This document shows, piece after piece, positions 53,083 through 60,758 of a stretch of DNA of 64,000 nt. The stretch spans positions 496,001-560,000 of the forward strand of contig NZ_JFKC01000001.1 of the NCBI RefSeq assembly GCF_002115805.1. The letters run 5' to 3'. How positions within the stretch are numbered: position 1 is the stretch's first letter; each line of letters begins with the position of its first letter. The position numbers were made by a program, and so were the translations under genes. The DNA comes from Marivita geojedonensis. Lineage in GTDB: Bacteria > Pseudomonadota > Alphaproteobacteria > Rhodobacterales > Rhodobacteraceae. Under the pieces are notes generated by a model. The model was not told where the DNA came from, searched no databases, and saw only the letters and a list, made by a program, of their open reading frames with translations.

Positions 53083-53895
53083 TTACTCCGCTGCCTTTGA
53101 ATGGCGCTTGGACGGTTTGCCGTCATACGCAATGGCCTGGTCGGCCTTGTGAGACATGATGAAACCAATGGAGCGCTGCGCCTCTTCGAAAAGGTGCGCA
53201 GAAAGCCCTGCTGCGCGCGCCAGCAAAGGCACTGCCTTAATCGCATCAAGCGGCCAACCCGCATCAAGAATACAGGCAGGGATCGCACCCGACACGTTTA
53301 TCGGCAGAGGGCGCTCAATGATCCCAGGCGCGTGCTTGCCGAGTATCCGAAGCGTCTCAATGTATCTGCCGGTCACACCCAAATCATCGGCAATCGCCAG
53401 CAGCCGGTCTGCTCGTGGATCGCCACCAGAGTGTTGGGGATGGCCAAGACCAGCAACCTTTTGCTTCTTTACCTTGTGCTCCTTCAGGCTGGCGATGGCC
53501 GCCGCTTCGATGTCGGTGCCATCCGTTTCGGCCCTGGCAATGACTTCCGCGAGATAACGGCCCGCCGACTCGGAACTCCCGGCAACCACGCTACCCATGC
53601 CGAGCAAACCAGCCGACATCGCACCCTGCCACGCATCCGGACCAGCCGCGAGCGTCATTCGTGCTGCCTGCACAGAGGGTACAAGCCCATGTTCAGCGAT
53701 TGCGACAAGACACGCGTCCATCATGTCACGCTGTGCGGACGTCGGCTTTTCACCAAGTACGAGCAGCCAGAAATAATCCGTGAAATTGATCCTTCCGATC
53801 AATTCGTCGCACAGGTCATACCCCCGCACAGTCACGCTGTCGGCGTCAGAAGTCGCAATTGCTGTGAACGATTGGTCTTGCTTTCCGATTCGCAT
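53083..53895 (-). CDS. Citryl-CoA lyase-like / citrate synthase-fold protein
   Basis: A 270-residue protein corresponding to the C-terminal citrate-synthase fold of citryl-CoA lyases. VRGYDLCDELIGRINFTDYFWLLVLGEKP opens it, followed by QGAMSAGLLGMGSVVAG and VAGLGHPQHSGGDPRADRLL, which carries the conserved histidine (partial views). The aspartate that citrate synthases have in NVD(G/F) is serine here (INVSGAIPACILDAG). It starts the minus-strand operon, divergent from the ring-cleavage dioxygenase. With the CoA transferase, it would split a citrate-like acyl-CoA into acetyl-CoA plus a keto acid; this is inference. Confidence 0.75.
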   Translation of the reverse strand: MRIGKQDQSFTAIATSDADSVTVRGYDLCDELIGRINFTDYFWLLVLGEKPTSAQRDMMDACLVAIAEHGLVPSVQAARMTLAAGPDAWQGAMSAGLLGMGSVVAGSSESAGRYLAEVIARAETDGTDIEAAAIASLKEHKVKKQKVAGLGHPQHSGGDPRADRLLAIADDLGVTGRYIETLRILGKHAPGIIERPLPINVSGAIPACILDAGWPLDAIKAVPLLARAAGLSAHLFEEAQRSIGFIMSHKADQAIAYDGKPSKRHSKAAE

Positions 53896-53907
53896 GAGTC
53901 TCTCTTT

Positions 53908-53922
53908 TTTCGCATTACGAAA
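53908..53922. promoter_or_regulatory. IclR-type palindrome between the two divergent operons
   Basis: TTTCG-CATTA-CGAAA has perfect 5-base arms with a 5-base centre in an AT-rich tract, 13 bases from the citryl-CoA-lyase-like start and 98 bases from the dioxygenase start. It resembles operator forms of IclR-family regulators of aromatic catabolism. The IclR gene at 54887 is encoded in the right-hand operon. Confidence 0.5.
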
Positions 53923-54019
53923 TTTTTTGCTCTTGTCGAAAAATATGGATGGTTCTAGGTTCTGGTCAAGTCAATATGTCGCGGGCTCGGAACGAGCGTT
54001 TGGAGCGGGAGGAAAATTA

Positions 54020-54883
54020 ATGCGGGATATCAACGAGTTCACCATCACCAACGCGGTGAAGAAAACATTCAAGACCGAAGAGGGAAGTCGCTTCGAGCAG
54101 CTTTTGCACAGTTTTCTGGATCATCTGCACGACTTCACCCGCGAAAATCAGATCACCCATGAAGAGTGGATGGGTGTGCTCAATTTCCTTTATGATTGCG
54201 GGCAAATCTCTACGCCGGAACGGCACGAGTTCATTCTCTTGTCTGACGTGGTTGGGTTCTCTGCGCTCGTGGACATGATCAACACAAGAGGCGGCGCAAC
54301 TGAGGGCTCGAACCTTGGCCCGTTCTATCTGGACGAAGCGCCACGCAAAACCTTGGGCGCGGACCTCTCTGACGACAGGGAAGGTGTTTGCGTTCTGGTG
54401 CACGGCAAAGTGACGGACACGCTCCACAACCCGCTTGGCGGTGCCATCGTGGACACTTGGCAGGCAGACGCGGCTGGCACCTACCCAATTCAGGAGCAGG
54501 AACAAGGCCAGGACAAATTCGATCTGCGAGGCGTTTTCGAAACCGACGAGCATGGCCGCTATTACTATACAACCGTGCTTCCCAAACCCTACACCGTCCC
54601 CTACGACGGACCGGTTGGAAAGCTCCTGCGCGCTGGCAACCGACATGCATGGCGCCCGGCCCACCTGCACTACATTGTTCGCGCGCCTGGAATGAGTTCG
54701 ATCACGACAGAGATCTTCTTCGAAAATGCCGAATATCTCGACAATGATGCCGTCTTCGGTGTGCGCAAATCGTTGATCGCAAAACTCGGCCCAGCCAAAG
54801 ACGTGGACGTCTTGGGCTACAAACTCGACAAGACTCCCGATGCGATCTGCGAATTTGATTTTGTGCTTGCACCGGAAGGATGA
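54020..54883 (+). CDS. Intradiol ring-cleavage dioxygenase (hydroxyquinol/catechol 1,2-dioxygenase-like)
   Basis: A 287-residue Fe(III) intradiol dioxygenase with an N-terminal dimerisation domain (residues 1-100) and the catalytic barrel after VLVHGKVTDTLHNPLGGAIVDTWQAD. The iron ligands are Y155, Y191, H215 and H217; their spacing (36, 24, 2) equals that of catechol 1,2-dioxygenase (Y164, Y200, H224, H226). The GGGAGGAAAA ribosome site fixes ATG 54020. It leads the right-hand operon with IclR, amidohydrolase, MetE-like and VOC genes. Hydroxyquinol is a family-based guess; no maleylacetate reductase lies nearby. Confidence 0.88.
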   Translation: MRDINEFTITNAVKKTFKTEEGSRFEQLLHSFLDHLHDFTRENQITHEEWMGVLNFLYDCGQISTPERHEFILLSDVVGFSALVDMINTRGGATEGSNLGPFYLDEAPRKTLGADLSDDREGVCVLVHGKVTDTLHNPLGGAIVDTWQADAAGTYPIQEQEQGQDKFDLRGVFETDEHGRYYYTTVLPKPYTVPYDGPVGKLLRAGNRHAWRPAHLHYIVRAPGMSSITTEIFFENAEYLDNDAVFGVRKSLIAKLGPAKDVDVLGYKLDKTPDAICEFDFVLAPEG

Positions 54884-54886
54884 TCG

Positions 54887-55690
54887 TTGACGCAGACTAC
54901 CGAAAAACCGGCGGAATTTGTCGAGGCTCTGGCCAAAGGCATCGCGATCCTGGAATCCTTCGATGCCGACAATCCAGAGATGACGTTATCAGAAGTCGCG
55001 CGGCGCGTTGGCCTCAGCCCTGCGGCAGCCCGTCGATCCCTAATGACGCTAGAAACCCTCGGCTACATCGGGCGCAAGGAAAAGCGGTTTCACCTGAAGC
55101 CGAAATTGATGGCGCTTGGATCAGCATTCTACTTCACAGCGCGGGTCGATGAAATTCTTCAGGAAGACCTACGCTCAATCGTGGAACGGTTCGGGGATGC
55201 CTCCTCAGTCGGCACGCTGGATGGCGGTGACGTCATCTACGTCGCGCACCACTCTGTTCAGCGTGCCAGACGGGCCGCCGCGGTCGCCGGAGCCCGCTAT
55301 CCAGCGTATGCGACCTCGATGGGCCGAGTCCTGCTGGCGGCGTTGAACGACGACGAGCTCGATCAATACCTAAACGAAGTGCAACCGCAAAAACTAACAT
55401 CTAAGACCTGCACCAATACCAAGGCTCTGCGGGCGGAACTGATGGTTGCCCGCCGCGACGGATATGCAACCACGGTAGACCAGCTGGATTATGGCATTAC
55501 GGCTCTGGCCGTTCCCATCCGCGATGCGAAGGGAAAGACCATCGCTGCGCTCAATACCTCTGGATACACCGGGTTGACCTCACCAGAGACACTTGTCGCT
55601 GAACGCCTGCCGGCGCTGCAAGAGGCGGCATCGCACATCGCACATCAACTGACCCGCTACCCGACACTTCGCTCGGCGCTTGGCGGTTAG
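54887..55690 (+). CDS. IclR-family transcriptional regulator (PcaR/PobR-like)
   Basis: A 267-residue IclR protein starting at TTG 54887, preceded by GGAAGG. FVEALAKGIAILESFDADNPEMTLSEVARRVGLSPAAARRSL is the winged helix (partial view), and GARYPAYATSMGRVLLAAL and YGITALAVPIRDAKGKTIAALN belong to the effector domain. It most resembles the PcaR/PcaU branch that controls aromatic ring-cleavage genes. It lies between the dioxygenase and the amidohydrolase, three bases after the former, and is the natural reader of the palindrome at 53908-53922. Confidence 0.9.
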   Translation: MTQTTEKPAEFVEALAKGIAILESFDADNPEMTLSEVARRVGLSPAAARRSLMTLETLGYIGRKEKRFHLKPKLMALGSAFYFTARVDEILQEDLRSIVERFGDASSVGTLDGGDVIYVAHHSVQRARRAAAVAGARYPAYATSMGRVLLAALNDDELDQYLNEVQPQKLTSKTCTNTKALRAELMVARRDGYATTVDQLDYGITALAVPIRDAKGKTIAALNTSGYTGLTSPETLVAERLPALQEAASHIAHQLTRYPTLRSALGG

Positions 55691-55715
55691 AAACGTTTCA
55701 GGGAGGAAACAACAA

Positions 55716-57215
55716 ATGTGCAGACTCTGCAAACCAACGACGCCAAGGGCACTCTGTCCGGGCGTTCCGGCGTTTATGATGGCCCCGGCTGAAACCGCAT
55801 CCGGCGCATCTGCAGCACAGGCAGCCAACCCCCGGATCACAGCTGCACCTCTGCCCGAGCTCTCCGGTGAACCCGGCACACGCATACTGATCAAGGGTGG
55901 CGTCGTGATGTCTGTCGACGATGCGGTCGGCAATTTCTCGAAGGGTGACGTGCTGATCGAAGGGTCAAAGATCGTTGAGGTCGGGGCCCACATCGAAGCG
56001 TCCAATGCGCACGTCATCGATGCAAGCGGCAAGATCGTGATGCCGGGCTTCATCGATACGCATCATCACCAGTTTGAAACAGGGCTGAGATCATCTTTGG
56101 CGGATGCCATTGTTGTAAACGATGGTCGGCCCGAAAACTCGAAAAACTACTATGAAACGATGCTGCTGAACTTCTCGCAGCACTACCGTCCGGAAGACGT
56201 TTATATCAACGAACTTTACGGTGGACTTGCCCAGTTGGATGCCGGTGTCACGACCGTAATGGACGTTAGCCAGATCCACCATTCTGCGGACCATTCCGAT
56301 GCTGCGCTAGAAGGTCTTCGCGACGCCGGGCGCCGTGGTGTTTTCGGTTATTTCGAAGGCTGGTGGGACGGCAAGGAATACCCCGGCGGCGCCAAGCGCA
56401 TTCGGGAACAGTATTTCTCGTCCGATGATCAGCTTCTGTCCATGGTGATGGGTGGAGAAATCTACATTGAGGGATACGAAGACGCCTGGAAGATCGGTCG
56501 CGATCTTGACCTTCAGATCGCGCTGCATGTCGTCACAACGTTCGGCATGACCCCGACCTTCGACGAACTGGCCAAGAAGGGCGTATTCGGCCCGGACAAC
56601 ATTTTCATTCACATGACCGGAATGACGGATGACGCATGGAAGGCCGCAGCAGACGCGGGCGCGCATGTATCGCTGTCGGTTCCGATCGAAATGCACATGC
56701 GCCACGGCGAGCCACCGATCCAGAAGGCCATCGACCTCGGCATGTCTGTGTCTCTGTCATCTGACGTTGAGTGCACGATGTCGGCTGACTTCTTCACGCA
56801 GATGCGTGGACTAATCACACTTCAACGGATGCGCGCGAACGAACGCGCGTTGTCGGGTGACGAAAATTTCCCAAGCCTGATGAAGTCGTATGATGCCATT
56901 CGCCATGCCACCATTGAAGGTGCAAAAGGGCTGCGCCTCGACAGAAAGACCGGATCCCTCACACCGGGCAAGGAGGCCGACATCATTCTGCTTGATGCCG
57001 AAGCCATCAACGTCGCACCGCTGAACAATGCCCCGGGTGCCGTCGTGACACTTATGGATCGGACCAACGTGGACACAGTGATGGTCGCCGGGAAAATCCG
57101 CAAGTGGCAGGGTAAACTGCTTGGACATGACCTCGACAAACTGCGTCGGGAGCTTGAACAAAGCCGCGATTACATCTTCGAAAAGGCCGGTGTCGACCGC
57201 GACCTCTTTTCCTGA
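55716..57215 (+). CDS. Amidohydrolase-family metal enzyme (AtzA/TrzN-like)
   Basis: A 499-residue amidohydrolase of the chlorohydrolase/cytosine-deaminase group. IDASGKIVMPGFIDTHHHQFETGLR holds the first metal histidines (partial view); the histidine in IALHVV, VSLSVPIEMHMRHGEPP and the aspartate in SLSSDVECTMSADFF complete the site. The GGGAGGAAACAACAA ribosome site fixes ATG 55716. The first 45 residues are odd: MCRLC followed by an alanine-rich stretch, FMMAPAETASGASAAQA, that resembles a secretion signal but lacks twin arginines. It could hydrolyse, deaminate or dehalogenate the pathway's ring compound; the substrate is not known. Confidence 0.85.
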   Translation: MCRLCKPTTPRALCPGVPAFMMAPAETASGASAAQAANPRITAAPLPELSGEPGTRILIKGGVVMSVDDAVGNFSKGDVLIEGSKIVEVGAHIEASNAHVIDASGKIVMPGFIDTHHHQFETGLRSSLADAIVVNDGRPENSKNYYETMLLNFSQHYRPEDVYINELYGGLAQLDAGVTTVMDVSQIHHSADHSDAALEGLRDAGRRGVFGYFEGWWDGKEYPGGAKRIREQYFSSDDQLLSMVMGGEIYIEGYEDAWKIGRDLDLQIALHVVTTFGMTPTFDELAKKGVFGPDNIFIHMTGMTDDAWKAAADAGAHVSLSVPIEMHMRHGEPPIQKAIDLGMSVSLSSDVECTMSADFFTQMRGLITLQRMRANERALSGDENFPSLMKSYDAIRHATIEGAKGLRLDRKTGSLTPGKEADIILLDAEAINVAPLNNAPGAVVTLMDRTNVDTVMVAGKIRKWQGKLLGHDLDKLRRELEQSRDYIFEKAGVDRDLFS

Positions 57216-57225
57216 AGACATGCCT

Positions 57226-57248
57226 CCGGGCGCAACCGATGCGCCCGG
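57226..57248 (+). other. Intercistronic stem-loop before the MetE-like gene
   Basis: CCGGGCGCA-ACCGA-TGCGCCCGG, a perfect 9-base stem with a 5-base loop, fills most of the gap between the amidohydrolase stop and the AGGAGG of the next gene. With no T-run it is more likely an RNA-processing or attenuation element than a full terminator. Confidence 0.5.
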
Positions 57249-57262
57249 CACAGGAGGACGCC

Positions 57263-58285
57263 ATGCTATTTCCCACAACGCTCGTCGGAAGCTATTGCCA
57301 GCCAAACTGGCTGATCGATCGCGAGAAACTCAAAGGTCAGTTCCCGCCACGCACGCGCGCCAAAGAGCTATGGCGCATTCAGGAACCTTGGCTGAGGGAA
57401 GCTCAGGACGATGCCACGCGGATCGCAATCCGGGATCAGGAACTGGCCGGGCTGGATATAATCACGGATGGCGAGATCCGGCGCGAGAGTTATTCAAATC
57501 GTTTCGCGACTGCGCTGGACGGGCTTGATCTTGATGACTACGGAACGGTCATGACACGCTCGGGAAGCCCTGTTCCAGTTCCGCGCATTGTTGGCAAGAT
57601 CTCTCGAGCGCGCCCTGTCGAGGTCGAAGACCTTAAGTTTCTCCGGGCGAATACTGACCGCAAAATCAAAATAACGCTGCCCGGTCCGTTCACCATGAGC
57701 CTGCAGGCGCAGAATGACTACTACGCGTCAACAGCGGATGCCGCGATGGACTATGCGCAAGCGGTAAAGGAGGAAATCGCTGATCTCTTTGCAGCCGGCG
57801 CTGATATCGTGCAACTTGACGAGCCTTGGTTGCAGGCGAAACCCGAAGTCGCTGAAGAGTATGGGATCGAAGCCATCAACGCAGCGCTCGAGGGCGCGGC
57901 CGGGACCACGGCTGTTCATATCTGTTTCGGTTACGCAGCGATGACCAAGAAGCGCCCAGATGGCTACTCGTTCCTGCCTCAGATGAAGAGTTGCACATGC
58001 AACCAGATCAGCATCGAAACCGCGCAGGCCAATCTCGACACGTCGGTGCTCGAAGACCTGCGTGGCAAGACCATCATGGTCGGCGTTCTTGATCTGTCTG
58101 ACATGGCAATCGAAACCCCGGAAACAATCGCCGCTCGCATCAGACGTGCGTTGCCCTATGTGGATCCAGAGAACGTAGTCGTCGCACCGGATTGCGGGCT
58201 GAAATACCTCCCGCGTGATGTTGCCTTTGGAAAAATGAAGGCAATGGCGGACGGTGCGGCAATTGTTCGGGCCGAATACGGCTAG
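57263..58285 (+). CDS. Cobalamin-independent methionine synthase-like (MetE C-terminal core) protein
   Basis: A 340-residue protein equal to the C-terminal catalytic barrel of MetE, without the N-terminal half. LPTTLVGSY-like opening (LFPTTLVGSYCQPNWLI), ITDGEIRRESY, LPGPFTMSLQAQ, IVQLDEPWLQ, and the zinc ligands of VHICFG and APDCGLKYLP are visible. The AGGAGG site fixes ATG 57263. Such short homologues transfer a methyl or alkyl group to or from a thiol. Inside this operon it may remove or accept a methyl group from the growth substrate rather than make methionine; that is inference. Confidence 0.85.
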   Translation: MLFPTTLVGSYCQPNWLIDREKLKGQFPPRTRAKELWRIQEPWLREAQDDATRIAIRDQELAGLDIITDGEIRRESYSNRFATALDGLDLDDYGTVMTRSGSPVPVPRIVGKISRARPVEVEDLKFLRANTDRKIKITLPGPFTMSLQAQNDYYASTADAAMDYAQAVKEEIADLFAAGADIVQLDEPWLQAKPEVAEEYGIEAINAALEGAAGTTAVHICFGYAAMTKKRPDGYSFLPQMKSCTCNQISIETAQANLDTSVLEDLRGKTIMVGVLDLSDMAIETPETIAARIRRALPYVDPENVVVAPDCGLKYLPRDVAFGKMKAMADGAAIVRAEYG

Positions 58286-58318
58286 AACAGGGGAAGAACC
58301 TAGAGCGAGGACGAAGGT

Positions 58319-58915
58319 ATGCAGTCGAAAGGACTTCGAAAAATTCAGACGCAGGGCGTCCACCACATCACGATCATTGGCGCGGACAGGCAGACGTCCA
58401 TCGATTTCTGGGAAGGTGTGCTTGGAATGCCTTTCGTCTTCGACCAGCCCAATCTCGACAACCCGAATGAGGGACATCTTTATTTCGACCCGGGTGACGG
58501 TCGACTGATCACCATTTTCACCAATGAAGAGCGTGAACCGGATGACACACCGGTCCCCGAAGCCACGGGATCGCTTCACCATCTTGCCCTGAATGTCAGT
58601 CAGGCCACGTTTTGGCAGGTTGCAGAGAGGCTCGATGCGAGAGGTGTTCCACATTCCGGTCCTGTAGACCGCGGCTTCATGGACTCGATCTATTTCCGTG
58701 ACCCTCTGGGTCTTCGCATAGAACTGGCGTCCTACCGGTTCGAACCACCAGAAGGTTGTCGTCATTCGGATGTGATGATCGAAGCACACCGTATTCGAGT
58801 GGAACGCGGCGATCACAATATCGACCGCGTCCACCTTGCCGATGCCATCGAATTGCTGGTGCAGCTTCGCCAGCAATCTCTGTCGGAGAGCCGCGACGCA
58901 CGCAACCCGTATTAG
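58319..58915 (+). CDS. VOC-superfamily metalloenzyme (glyoxalase/dioxygenase-like)
   Basis: A 198-residue protein with two vicinal-oxygen-chelate modules. Metal ligands are seen in GVHHITIIGADRQTSIDFWEGVLGM, SLHHLALNVSQATFWQV and RIELASYRFEP (partial views): two histidines and a glutamate. After residue 150 a charged tail replaces the usual end. It follows the MetE-like gene after 33 bases and overlaps the convergent quinone oxidoreductase by four bases. Ring cleavage, isomerisation or glyoxalase-type chemistry are all possible; the operon context favours a step of ring-product metabolism. Confidence 0.82.
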   Translation: MQSKGLRKIQTQGVHHITIIGADRQTSIDFWEGVLGMPFVFDQPNLDNPNEGHLYFDPGDGRLITIFTNEEREPDDTPVPEATGSLHHLALNVSQATFWQVAERLDARGVPHSGPVDRGFMDSIYFRDPLGLRIELASYRFEPPEGCRHSDVMIEAHRIRVERGDHNIDRVHLADAIELLVQLRQQSLSESRDARNPY

Positions 58916-59892
58916 AGCGTCAGGACAGTCGACCCCGTCGTCTGACGCCCTTCAAGCGCGCGGTGCGCGTCCGCCACATCCTCGAGCTTGAACCGCTGGC
59001 CGATAGTCACCTTGATCGCACCTGACGCCACCTTGTCGAACAGATGGCGTGCCATGTCCTGACAGCGATCATGGTCGGCAACGTAGGTGAACAAGGTTGT
59101 TCTCGCCACCTTCAATGACCCTTTGGCGGCCAGAGTCAGCAGGTTGACTGGCGGCACAGGCCCAGAGGCGTTGCCGAACGAAATCATCATTCCGAGCGGC
59201 TTCAGGCAATTGAGTGACTTGTCAAAAGTATCTGCGCCGACACCATCCATCACGACATCAACACCTTTACCGCCGGTGATCTCTTTGACCCCGGACACAA
59301 AGTCATCGGTACGATAATTGATGACGTGATCCGCGCCATTTTGCTTGGCGAGGGCACACTTCTCATCGGATCCAGCGGTCCCGATCAGAGTTATCCCTTC
59401 AGAACGCGCCCACTGGCAGGCGATCAAACCGACGCCACCCGCAGCGGCATGGAACAGAACCGTGTCCCCTTTGGCGATCGGAGTTGTCCTATGGAACAAG
59501 TATTCGACCGTCAGACCCTGCAGCATGACCGCGGCGGCAGTCTCGAAATCGACCTCGTCCGGTATTGGGCAGACCTGCGCAGCCGGCATCACTCTGGCTT
59601 CGCAATATGCCCCAGGCGGCATCGACGCATAAGCAACACGATCCCCTTCCTTGAGGTGTTTTACGCCCGCACCGACGGCCTCGACAGTACCTGACGCTTC
59701 CATGCCCATCGCATGGGGAAGGTTCAGTGGATAAAGCCCACTGCGCTGATAGACATCGATGAAATTCAGTCCACACACCGCATGCCGAATACGAACCTCA
59801 CCCTCACCGGGGTCGCCCACCGGCCATTCCTCCAGTTTAAGCGCCTCCGGCCCTCCGTTCTCGTGGATCACAATCGTCTTTGCCAGTGTCAT
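58912..59892 (-). CDS. Quinone oxidoreductase (QOR, zinc-free medium-chain reductase)
   Basis: A 326-residue NADPH:quinone reductase-like protein: IRHAVCGLNFIDVYQRSGLYPL, GMEASGTVEAVGAGV, LQGLTVEYLFHRT and the nucleotide motif FHAAAGGVGLIACQWA. Zinc-binding cysteines of alcohol dehydrogenases are missing, as expected. It is convergent with the VOC gene, overlapping it by four bases, and has its own promoter region to the right. It may reduce a quinone or enone intermediate of the neighbouring pathway, or act independently in stress defence. Confidence 0.92.
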   Translation of the reverse strand: MTLAKTIVIHENGGPEALKLEEWPVGDPGEGEVRIRHAVCGLNFIDVYQRSGLYPLNLPHAMGMEASGTVEAVGAGVKHLKEGDRVAYASMPPGAYCEARVMPAAQVCPIPDEVDFETAAAVMLQGLTVEYLFHRTTPIAKGDTVLFHAAAGGVGLIACQWARSEGITLIGTAGSDEKCALAKQNGADHVINYRTDDFVSGVKEITGGKGVDVVMDGVGADTFDKSLNCLKPLGMMISFGNASGPVPPVNLLTLAAKGSLKVARTTLFTYVADHDRCQDMARHLFDKVASGAIKVTIGQRFKLEDVADAHRALEGRQTTGSTVLTL

Positions 59893-60758
59893 GTCGGATC
59901 AGTCCTTCTTGTTGCTCATTGTCTTTTTCACGTTTCACCTGTCTTCCGGCATTGCCCATCGACAGCCCAAATTCGTCACGAACCGGTAGCTGTTGAGTCA
60001 GCGGAACCGTCATCTCTGGATTCAGTCCAGAGCCTGAGTGAACGCCAAGTTGAGTGGCTTTACCTGTCGGTGCCTCCCCAAACACCTTTCGACCCACGAT
60101 AGGGTACGACAGCTGATTTACTAATACTGTTTCAGTCGTTTTCCATACCAGACCGACATTATATTTGATCTGAGGCGTCTTGCGTCCGTCGAAGTTGTAC
60201 CGCGCGAAGCCGGTCCAACGCGGGCCGCGTAAACCCTTCGCACATCTCAAGCTGGCATGGCCGGTCCACTATTCATTATTGACGGCGCACCCCCGGTTTG
60301 GCGCGCCTCGCTTCGCAAGGCCTTTCCGAAAAATTCACTCGAAACAACCTATGGATACTCGGAGGGATCGTGTGAAGCTGCAGGATCAGTTTGACCAGTC
60401 CATGAACTTTTATTCAGTCGCGACCGAAGCTTGGTTGAGCTTCTTGGAAGACCGACTTCGGAATTGGCCTTTGCAGGCCGTAGATTCCTTCGCTTTGTCG
60501 AAGCCGCGTTGCGGAAAGAAACGACATCTCCAAGCGTCTGAACCACTTGCGCAATAACGGCCGAACTCGAGCATTGTGGAACTGCAGCCGGTGTTGTGCG
60601 GGACAGCGATGAGGAAATCAGCACATCCAATCGAATTCATCCAAAAAACAGGTTTTCACAATTGAATATGTCTGGCCAAACTGGGGTTTCGGTTGCAAGC
60701 AAGCTATTGTAGCCTTGAGCCGCCTCGCCGTTCCCCCACTTGGGCCAGCATTCACACT
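59893..60758. other. 866-base region without a confident gene; possible decayed coding sequence
   Basis: The region lies between the qor start and the AI-2E-type gene and should hold both promoters. Several open frames occur, but none has family motifs, a good ribosome site and normal codon use together. On the minus strand at about 60000-60290 the translation FARYNFDGRKTPQIKYNVGLV looks protein-like but is broken by a stop (TAG) upstream and lacks a start. On the plus strand 60352-60557 gives a 68-residue frame with FDQSMNFYSVATEAWLSFLE that I do not recognise. Remnants of lost genes are the simplest view. Confidence 0.4.
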
